From JAWWPG01 sp033850885 (GTDB taxonomy: Bacteria; Actinomycetota; Actinomycetes; Propionibacteriales; Nocardioidaceae): a DNA stretch of 64,000 nt. Made by a program: the position numbers and the translations under genes. The DNA lies in contig JAWWPG010000014.1 of NCBI GenBank assembly GCA_033850885.1, positions 35,721 to 99,720 of the forward strand. The letters are read 5' to 3'. The notes under the pieces are model-generated. The model did not search any database. It saw only the letters and a list, made by a program, of their open reading frames with translations, and had not been told where the DNA came from. Shown here one piece after another: positions 58,410 through 64,000 of this stretch (position 1 is the stretch's first letter; each line of letters starts with the position of its first letter).

Positions 58410-59555
58410 ATGAACCAACTCACGAAGAAGAAGCGGCGGCTCGTGCTCACCTGTGTCGTCGCGGTCGGCGTGTCCCTGTCGGCGGCGCTGTGGGGCGGGT
58501 CCGCCGCGGGCAACACGCCGTCGCCCGCCAGTGCTGCAGCCGCGGGCGGGCCGAGCGACGGCCGCATCGCCTTCCAGAATGCCTGCCAGATTTTCACGGT
58601 CAACCCGGACGGCGCCGCACTGGTGCAGGTGACCCACTACCGGAGTCGGTGTGCCCAGCTGCCCAGCTGGTCACCGGACGCCACCAGAATCGCCTACTAT
58701 CTGTTCAGCAGCAGCTTCGACCGGGCCTCCATCTACACGAGCAATGCCGATGGCAGCGACCCACGGTTGGTGACCACCGACGGCGCCGGATTCTACGACG
58801 TGTCACCGGACTACACACCCGACGGGCGGCGGATTGTCTACGAGCGGTGTCGGTCCGTTCCGTCGTTGAGCTGCGCGATCTACTCCGTCGCACTCAATGG
58901 TACGGACCGGCACCAGTTGACGAAGTACCGCGACTGCGACTGTGAAGCCGCCGCTCGACCGCAGGTCTCACCCGACGGCGAATGGGTCAGCTTCACACGA
59001 GTTGACTACCGCGGCTACGCCATACAGGTGTGGCTAATGCGCATCGACGGCAGCGACCAGCACCTGCTCACCCGGCCGGGGCAGACCGCCACCGGGGCAC
59101 ACTGGGCACCGGACGGACGCACGGTGTACTTCGACAAGGGTGGCCATGAGGGATTCGGCGGCCAGGTCCTCAAGATGCCCGCCGGGGGAGGTCACGCCAC
59201 CCAACTCACATTCTCTCCGTGGCCGAACGGCAACTGCTGCATCTCGGTAGCACCGGAGGGAGACCGGGTCGCGTTCATCAGCGACCGCGACTACCCAGAC
59301 GCCTGCTGCAACGAGCTGTTCCTGATGCACGCCGACGGCTCGCACCAGCACGTCGTGATGCCCGGCAGTAACGCCCTATTCCCCGACTGGGGCACCGCAC
59401 CGTTGCAGAGTGGGTCGTCGCGGTCGGTGGCCCCTCCCTCGGCCGCGATGCGGGCGCGCGCCGCTCGCGCACAGGATCTGTTCGGCGGGCTCGAACGGGG
59501 GTCGATCCTTCCGCAACGGATCTCCGGGGAGACGGAGACGCACCCCCTCGGCTGA
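58410..59555 (+). CDS. Secreted TolB-like beta-propeller protein 3
   Basis: 381 aa from ATG 58410. N-terminal basic stretch 'MNQLTKKKRRLVLTCVVAVG' leads a signal or anchor helix. Blades: 'VNPDGAALVQVTHY', 'SWSPDATRIAYYLF', 'SNADGSDPRLVTTD', 'DYTPDGRRIVYERC', 'QVSPDGEWVSFTRV', 'HWAPDGRTVYFDKG'. C-terminal 45 residues are Ser/Arg/Ala-rich. It has more cysteines than its siblings. It ends just before a 15-bp terminator-like hairpin. Confidence 0.87.
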   Translation: MNQLTKKKRRLVLTCVVAVGVSLSAALWGGSAAGNTPSPASAAAAGGPSDGRIAFQNACQIFTVNPDGAALVQVTHYRSRCAQLPSWSPDATRIAYYLFSSSFDRASIYTSNADGSDPRLVTTDGAGFYDVSPDYTPDGRRIVYERCRSVPSLSCAIYSVALNGTDRHQLTKYRDCDCEAAARPQVSPDGEWVSFTRVDYRGYAIQVWLMRIDGSDQHLLTRPGQTATGAHWAPDGRTVYFDKGGHEGFGGQVLKMPAGGGHATQLTFSPWPNGNCCISVAPEGDRVAFISDRDYPDACCNELFLMHADGSHQHVVMPGSNALFPDWGTAPLQSGSSRSVAPPSAAMRARAARAQDLFGGLERGSILPQRISGETETHPLG

Positions 59556-59568
59556 GGGTTGCGCTAGC

Positions 59569-59607
59569 AGTGAGGGCTGCGGCTAGCCAAACGCCGCAGC
59601 CCTCACT
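59569..59607 (+). terminator. Strong hairpin after the third TolB-like gene
   Basis: AGTGAGGGCTGCGGC (59569-59583), 9-base loop, exact reverse complement to 59607. There is no run of T after it, which is common for actinobacterial terminators. It lies seven bases before the next start codon. Confidence 0.7.
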
Positions 59608-59613
59608 ACCCTC

Positions 59614-61422
59614 GTGAGCGTAAGAATCGCGCGCTCTGAGGGGGGCCCGCCGGTGCGCATGTGGGCACGACTGACCGCGATGGCCGTCGCACCGCTCGTC
59701 TTAGCTGCATGCAGCGGCCTCGGCGGTGGGGCAGCCAGTCCCGCCCGGACCTCGCACACGGGAAACGGGTTTCGCCTGACGACACCCCTGGGCTGGCCGA
59801 GCGTGGGACCTGCACCGGCGATTCCGGGAGCGCTCAGAGGCGGGACGCTCACAGTGCTCAGCGGGCACCCGTACACCCCGTCCCTCGACCCGTCGGACAA
59901 CTACTACACCGACGCCGTGTCGATCGCGAGCGACCTGCTCATCCGGTCACTGACGCAGTACGTATACGACCCGGGGACCAAAAGCATGCGGCTCGTGCCC
60001 GACCTGGCGACGGACCTGGGACGACACAACCGCGACTACACGACCTGGACATTCACCCTGCGACGCGGGATCCGCTTCCAGAACGGACAACCCGTCACAC
60101 CGCAGGACGTGAAGTTCGGCATCGAGAGATCGTTCGACCGGACCACGTTCCCCGACGGCGCCCCGTACAGCAACCAGTACTTCCTGCACGGCGACACATA
60201 CCAAGGTCCGTACCGGACACCAGGCCCCTACCCGGGAGTGCAGGTGCACGGCGACACGCTCGTCCTCAAGATGTCCCAGCCCTTCCCGGATCTGCCGTAC
60301 TGGGCCTCGTTCCCGGCGATCAGTCCGATTCCTCCAGGTCGCGCCAGCGACCCGGCGACCTACAAGAACCACCCTTGGGCAACCGGGCCGTACAAGATTC
60401 AGAACTACTCCCCCGGCAGGTCGATGGTGTTGGTGCGGAACCCGCAGTGGGACCCCGCCACCGACCCCGGCCGGCACCAGTACGTCGACAAGCTGGTCTT
60501 CGACTTCACGACGCCCATCGACGACGGCCTAACGCAACGGTTGTTGTCGGACGTCGGCTCCGCACAGACCACCATCCTGGACGGAAATCTGCCTAGCGCC
60601 GACTACCAGCGATTCAAGGCCACAGCTCCGGACCGGCTAGTGCTCGGATCGCTGCCTTGTACAGGACTGATGTTCCCTGACACCCGCAAGATCACCGACG
60701 TCCGGGTCCGCCGGGCGCTCGCATACGCGTATCCCTACCGGGCGGCATGGCGGGCCAGAGGCAAGATCCCCGGTGTCACCGCGAAACTGGCGGCGTCCAG
60801 CATGCCCCCCGGCATCCCCGGCCGCGTCGCGTACACCCCATTGCCGGGTGGGCGCCCGTCGACCAACCCGGTCAAGGCGCGAACCCTCCTTGAAGAAGCC
60901 GGGGCGCTGGAGTTCCCGATCAGGTTCCCCTACATGGTCGACGTTCCCGAAGAGGTCAGATGGAAGACGATCATGCAGCGTGCCCTGACGGAGGCGGGTT
61001 TCCGGGCAGTTCCGGTACCGCGAAGAGCCGCGACCTACGGGCCGAACGTCCTGTTCAACCCGGACGCCAAGGTCAACGAACGTCAGGTCGGATGGTGCGC
61101 TGACTGGCCGTCCGCGGGGCTATGGGTGCAACAGGTGTTCGGGAGCCCTCAGAGCCAGACCGCCAGCGGGGGGCAGAACTCCAACCTCGAGCAGTTCTCC
61201 AACCATGCAGTCGATGCCCGGATCAAGGCGACCGAACTCCTGCCGCTAGCCAAACAGCCCGAGGCGTGGAACGCCCTGGACCGATCGATAGAGCGGAAAT
61301 ACCTTCCCGTGATCCCCGTGGGCTACGCCGGAGTGGCCTACGCCCGGGGATCGAAAGTACACAACGACGCCATCGACTCGGTCCTCGGGATGCCCACGTT
61401 CAAGAACATCTGGCTCGGCTAG
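59614..61422 (+). CDS. Family-5 (peptide-type) ABC substrate-binding lipoprotein, orphan
   Basis: 602 aa from GTG 59614; GTG 59653 ('VRMWARLTAMAVAPLVLAAC') is a better-looking start for the signal peptide. Lipobox 'VLAACSG'. SBP_bac_5 features: 'LRGGTLTVLSGHPYTPSLDP', 'WTFTLRRGIRFQNGQPVTPQ' and 'DVKFGIERSFD'. Family members bind peptides or nickel-type ligands for an Opp/Dpp transporter. No permease or ATPase gene is near, so it is an orphan on the element. Placement after a hairpin suggests separate or read-through expression. Confidence 0.88.
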   Translation: MSVRIARSEGGPPVRMWARLTAMAVAPLVLAACSGLGGGAASPARTSHTGNGFRLTTPLGWPSVGPAPAIPGALRGGTLTVLSGHPYTPSLDPSDNYYTDAVSIASDLLIRSLTQYVYDPGTKSMRLVPDLATDLGRHNRDYTTWTFTLRRGIRFQNGQPVTPQDVKFGIERSFDRTTFPDGAPYSNQYFLHGDTYQGPYRTPGPYPGVQVHGDTLVLKMSQPFPDLPYWASFPAISPIPPGRASDPATYKNHPWATGPYKIQNYSPGRSMVLVRNPQWDPATDPGRHQYVDKLVFDFTTPIDDGLTQRLLSDVGSAQTTILDGNLPSADYQRFKATAPDRLVLGSLPCTGLMFPDTRKITDVRVRRALAYAYPYRAAWRARGKIPGVTAKLAASSMPPGIPGRVAYTPLPGGRPSTNPVKARTLLEEAGALEFPIRFPYMVDVPEEVRWKTIMQRALTEAGFRAVPVPRRAATYGPNVLFNPDAKVNERQVGWCADWPSAGLWVQQVFGSPQSQTASGGQNSNLEQFSNHAVDARIKATELLPLAKQPEAWNALDRSIERKYLPVIPVGYAGVAYARGSKVHNDAIDSVLGMPTFKNIWLG

Positions 61423-61944
61423 CCGGACCATGTGCGGCGACCGAGATCACCTCGCGCAGAACCGCAAACCCGCGAACGCGGATGTGAAAGACGTCACCAG
61501 ACGATTTCCGTGCATCACAGCCCCTACGGAACAGCGGCGCGAGAACGACCTGGATGGTGGCCGCATGGGCAGGAAAGCCAACATCACCCGGAGAGTGCGT
61601 GGCCTGCCATCCTCTGTGTACGCCCTGTCATCAGGCCTTTCCTCTCCCTGAGTGTCTGTGCAGAGCGCTGCTGTCCCGAAAGACCTCGCCGTCACCGGGC
61701 TTCGCGTGCCCGTGCCCAGCACCTACCGGCACGGTTCCGGCCCTGGTCCGCGTTTCGTACCATTTCGATAGCCGCGTGCTCATCTCATCCACTCGGTTCA
61801 GTGATGTTCAAATACCGGCGCCCACGGACCGGTGGTGTCAGTGCGCACTCGTACTCGACAGTTAGGTCGCCTGCCTCCTGCCCTGGTCGCGAGCCCGCTA
61901 GGCTGTGCCACACCCAGCCCTCTAGCCCACGAGCAAGGTTGCGC
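61423..61944. other. Region without a convincing gene before the integrase
   Basis: About 520 bp. Several frames are open but have no ribosome site, unlikely composition and no recognisable motif. The last part contains TAGCCCACG at 61923-61931, the same core as the att-arm repeats, 14 bp before the integrase ATG. It may hold the integrase promoter. Confidence 0.5.
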
Positions 61945-63063
61945 ATGTCAAGATCGTCGCGTTTCGGGTATGTCGAGAAGCTCCCCTCCGCCAAGTGGCG
62001 GGCACGTTGCACTGGCCCCGACGGGGTGCGCCGGTCAGCAACGTTCAGGACAAAGACCGACGCCCGCGTGTGGCTTTCAACGATCGAGGCCTCCATCGCT
62101 CGGAAGACCTGGAGACCGCCGGAGGCCGGCCGCGTCACGGTCGGCGAGTATGCCGACGGGTACATCTCGCGAACGGATCTACGGCCCTCAACACGTGCGC
62201 TCTACGAGTCAACGTGGCGCAACCATCTTCACGATGAATGGGAACGCGTTGCCGTTGCCGACGTCACCCGCGAACGAGTCCGTCTGTGGCACGGCAGCGC
62301 GTCGAGGGCCACAAAGCCGACGGCTCTCGCCATCAGCTACCGGTTGCTGAGGAGCATTCTCAACGTTGCGGTTGGGGATGGGGCAATCCCGGCCAACCCA
62401 TGTCAGATCAGGTCGGCCGCCGCACCCAAGCCCGCCGTTCAGGCCCGGACACTGACCGCCGCCGAGGTCCAGATGGTGGCGGAAGCCATGCCCAGCCGAT
62501 ACCGCGCCCTTGTGCTCGTCCTGGGTTTCGGTGGTCTGCGATTCGGCGAGGCCACAGCGCTCCGGAGATCAGACGTTGCGGATGACGGGAGCACCGTGAC
62601 TATCGATAGGAGCGTCCGGTACCTGAACGGCGACTGGGTCGTGGGACCGCCCAAGAGCGAGGCTGGACGGCGCCAGGTCGCACTCCCCGGCTTCGTGTCA
62701 ATGGCGGTCGAGGCCCACCTTCAAAGCTATGTGGCCGACGACCCCGAAGCGACCGTCTTCGCTACCGCCTCCGGTCTATTCGTCGCCCGGCAGAACTTCA
62801 GCGCTACGTTCGGTCGCGCGCTCGCCAAGTGCGGACTTCCTCCAGCGCGGGTCCATTGGCTGAGGCACACCGGAGCCACCCTGGCAGCGGGTACCGGTGC
62901 GTCAACCAAAGAGCTGATGCACCGACTCGGTCATGCCTCACCCGCGGCGGCCCTCGGCTACCAGCATGCGGTGAGCACTCGTGACAGCGAGATTGCCCGG
63001 GCACTCAACGATCTCGTTAGCCCACAGGTAGCCCACGCGAACCTCAAGGCGAAGCAAAAATAG
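61945..63063 (+). CDS. Tyrosine recombinase (phage-type integrase)
   Basis: 372 aa from ATG 61945. An N-terminal arm-binding domain ('RFGYVEKLPSAKWRARCTGP', AP2-like) and SAM-like core-binding domain ('TRALYESTWRNHLHDEW') precede the catalytic domain: Arg in 'GFGGLRFGEATALRRSDV', Lys in 'GPPKSEAGRRQVALPG', 'HWLRHTGATLA' (HxxR), His in 'LMHRLGHASPAAALGYQH' and Tyr in 'GYQHAV'. It integrates and, with Xis, excises the element at tRNA-Gly. The C-terminal coding region contains arm-site copies at 63018-63037. Confidence 0.94.
   Translation: MSRSSRFGYVEKLPSAKWRARCTGPDGVRRSATFRTKTDARVWLSTIEASIARKTWRPPEAGRVTVGEYADGYISRTDLRPSTRALYESTWRNHLHDEWERVAVADVTRERVRLWHGSASRATKPTALAISYRLLRSILNVAVGDGAIPANPCQIRSAAAPKPAVQARTLTAAEVQMVAEAMPSRYRALVLVLGFGGLRFGEATALRRSDVADDGSTVTIDRSVRYLNGDWVVGPPKSEAGRRQVALPGFVSMAVEAHLQSYVADDPEATVFATASGLFVARQNFSATFGRALAKCGLPPARVHWLRHTGATLAAGTGASTKELMHRLGHASPAAALGYQHAVSTRDSEIARALNDLVSPQVAHANLKAKQK
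63018..63037 (+). repeat. Two TAGCCCAC repeats near attR, 11 bp apart
   Basis: TAGCCCACA (63018-63026) and TAGCCCACG (63029-63037), inside the 3' end of the integrase gene. The same core and period occur in the array at 48548-48613, so these are probably the right-arm recombinase sites. Confidence 0.8.
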
Positions 63064-63081
63064 GCTCTGACCTGGTCTTTT
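63063..63081 (-). repeat. 19-bp inverted repeat at right inner end of the element
   Basis: GGCTCTGACCTGGTCTTTT, whose reverse complement differs at one base from 48466-48484. It lies between the integrase stop and attR. Confidence 0.8.
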
Positions 63082-63094
63082 GTGTGGAAATGGT

Positions 63095-63143
63095 CCAGCC
63101 TTCCAAGCTGGCCATGCCGGTTCGATCCCGGTCACCCGCTCCC
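63095..63143 (+). repeat. attR core (49-bp copy of the tRNA-Gly 3' end)
   Basis: Identical to 48414-48462. It lacks the 5' half of the tRNA, so it is not a functional gene. Confidence 0.93.
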
Positions 63144-63512
63144 CACATCGTCACAGGTCGAGCGCTCGGCAAGATGGATCGAGACCAGGGGACGGACACC
63201 GTCTACCGTCCCCCCGTGCCGGCCGGTACGTCACTCGTGCCACTCCTGCACGACCCAGGCCGAGCTCGCACCGTCATCTCGGTCCTGCCGCGGCATTCAT
63301 CTTTACGACCACGTTCGTGGTGCTCCGGTGAGCCGTGGCGACCACCGGGCGGTCTAATAGCCGATTTTCCTGCTATGCTCCATTTACGGATTTCTGCCCG
63401 AGCAAATGGTTTTGCGCGGTCGGTCTCCTCTTCGCTCCCAAGACATTCGGGGGAAGGGCCGTGGTCTGATCCAGCCGGGTTGGACAATCGACTCGCGATA
63501 AGGACGATCCCC
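63144..63512. other. Chromosomal intergenic region after attR
   Basis: About 370 bp outside the element with no convincing gene. The base composition drops near 63355-63415 (for example GATTTTCCTGCTATGCTCCA), which suggests a promoter with TATGCT at about 63373-63378 for the gene that follows. No riboswitch or hairpin could be assigned with confidence. Confidence 0.45.
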
Positions 63513-64000
63513 TTGCCGAAACGACTTTGTGCCCTTGGCACGGCTGCGGCTTTCAGTGCCGCTGCTCTGTTCGCGGCCACTTCTCATGCTCCTGCATCGG
63601 CGGCGCCCGGTGACACCCTCGTGACTGTTGTGCTGACCGGCGGTGCCCTCAGCATCGCGGTGCAGCCGACCGCGGCACTGACCGGTGCTGCTGGCAGCGC
63701 GACTGTCAGCGGCCCGCTGGGTTCTGTGGTGGTCACGGATGCCCGAGCCGGTACCACCGCCTGGACCGCCTCTGCCACCAGCAGCACGTTCACGGGCCCG
63801 GTCGGTACCGTGTCCAGCAGCGTGGTCTACAACGCCGGAACGTTCACGCTCACCGGCAACGTCACGATGACGACAGCGGTTCCGGTCACGCTGACCACGA
63901 CCGCGGCGGCGGTGGCGTCGGCTGCCACCGTGCGCGGCGTCAACACAGCGACCTGGAACCCGACTCTCACGGTGGGCTTCCCGACAGATGCAGTGGCCGG
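63513..64000 (+). CDS. Secreted protein, N-terminal part (runs off the right edge)
   Basis: 162 codons to the edge. The best start is TTG 63513, with AAGGA eight bases upstream. It gives a Sec signal 'LPKRLCALGTAAAFSAAALF' with likely cleavage after 'APASAA'. The mature part is Thr/Ala/Val-rich beta sequence ('LVTVVLTGGALSIAVQPTAA', 'SVVYNAGTFTLTGNVTMTTA'), like surface beta-sandwich proteins. No named domain is recognised within the visible part. Confidence 0.7.
   Translation, partial: MPKRLCALGTAAAFSAAALFAATSHAPASAAPGDTLVTVVLTGGALSIAVQPTAALTGAAGSATVSGPLGSVVVTDARAGTTAWTASATSSTFTGPVGTVSSSVVYNAGTFTLTGNVTMTTAVPVTLTTTAAAVASAATVRGVNTATWNPTLTVGFPTDAVA

Larger units (their letters stand above)
48414..63143 (+). 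mobile_element. Integrative mobilizable element inserted in tRNA-Gly
   Basis: A 49-bp segment covering the anticodon arm to the 3' end of tRNA-Gly occurs identically at 48414-48462 and 63095-63143, the expected attL/attR pair. Next to attR is a tyrosine integrase, next to attL a Xis-like gene. Between them are a toxin-antitoxin pair, a MobF relaxase and cargo. No FtsK/TraB or VirD4 coupling ATPase, T4SS gene or Rep gene is seen. It is therefore mobilizable rather than self-transferring, unless transfer needs only the relaxase and a host system. Size is about 14.7 kb. Confidence 0.93.

Noticed and set aside
59614..61422. Complete peptide ABC transporter locus
   Set aside because: No permease or ATPase gene lies nearby; only the binding protein is present.
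63355..63512. Riboswitch (cyclic-dinucleotide type) before the secreted protein
   Set aside because: Some G-rich and CCGGG segments recall ydaO, but conserved helices and order could not be matched.
63203..63580. Minus-strand gene opposite the secreted protein start
   Set aside because: No ribosome site or motif, Arg/Ala-rich composition, and it covers the supported signal-peptide gene on the plus strand.

Overview
The window is a contiguous piece of a high-GC actinobacterial chromosome (Actinomycetota). The evidence is the strong G/C third-position bias, the many GTG/TTG starts, two adjacent clpP genes, a DUF4233 gene between folC and ndk, the paired TIGR03960/TIGR03936 radical-SAM proteins next to RNase E/G, an F420-type reductase and a mycothiol-type DinB protein. 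The gene order fits Nocardioidaceae/Propionibacteriales-like soil actinobacteria, but the family assignment is an inference.

Regions. (1) 1-2.3 kb: the end of a Gfo/Idh/MocA sugar oxidoreductase, a Tat-exported GH10 xylanase with LacI-like operators upstream, a DUF4242 protein and tRNA-Ala. (2) 2.35-11.1 kb, minus strand: housekeeping genes histidine phosphatase-rsfS-nadD-small membrane protein, obg-rpmA-rplU, RNase E/G and the TIGR03936 protein. (3) 11.1-15.2 kb: an accessory island (frameshifted membrane protein, MFS exporter, kinase-like phosphotransferase, YciI protein, F420 reductase) that separates TIGR03936 from its usual partner TIGR03960 (15.2-17.1 kb). Two copies of a roughly 65-bp inverted-repeat element bracket the reductase. 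(4) 17.2-24.2 kb: TfoX and DinB proteins, then the elongasome cluster mreB-mreC-mreD-mrdA-rodA. (5) 24.4-32.2 kb: septum-formation-type lipoprotein, YrdB, ndk, DUF4233, folC, valS and small enzymes. (6) 32.2-38.3 kb: a tightly coupled four-gene operon (reductase-HAD fusion, alcohol dehydrogenase, LarA-like protein, acyltransferase), probably an uncharacterised lipid pathway. (7) 38.4-48.5 kb: bioY, clpX-clpP2-clpP1, a secreted protein, a giant LuxR (LAL) regulator, tig, tRNA-Pro, GNAT and tRNA-Gly.

(8) 48,414-63,143 is a 14.7-kb integrative mobilizable element inserted in the 3' end of tRNA-Gly. A 49-bp identical att core lies at both ends, an excisionase-like gene is at the left and a tyrosine integrase at the right. 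Both arms carry copies of an 11-bp-phased 'TAGCCCACG' repeat, and the two inner ends carry 19-bp inverted repeats. The backbone has a RHH/PIN-like toxin-antitoxin pair and a MobF relaxase but no coupling ATPase, secretion system or replication gene. The cargo is an ECF sigma/anti-sigma pair, three secreted TolB-like beta-propeller proteins and an orphan family-5 peptide-binding lipoprotein. The sigma promoter and both propeller promoters share TGCAACCT-N16-CTGT with identical spacing, so they probably form one regulon. This is the best candidate here for an undescribed system.

(9) After attR the chromosome resumes with the start of a secreted protein that runs off the window.
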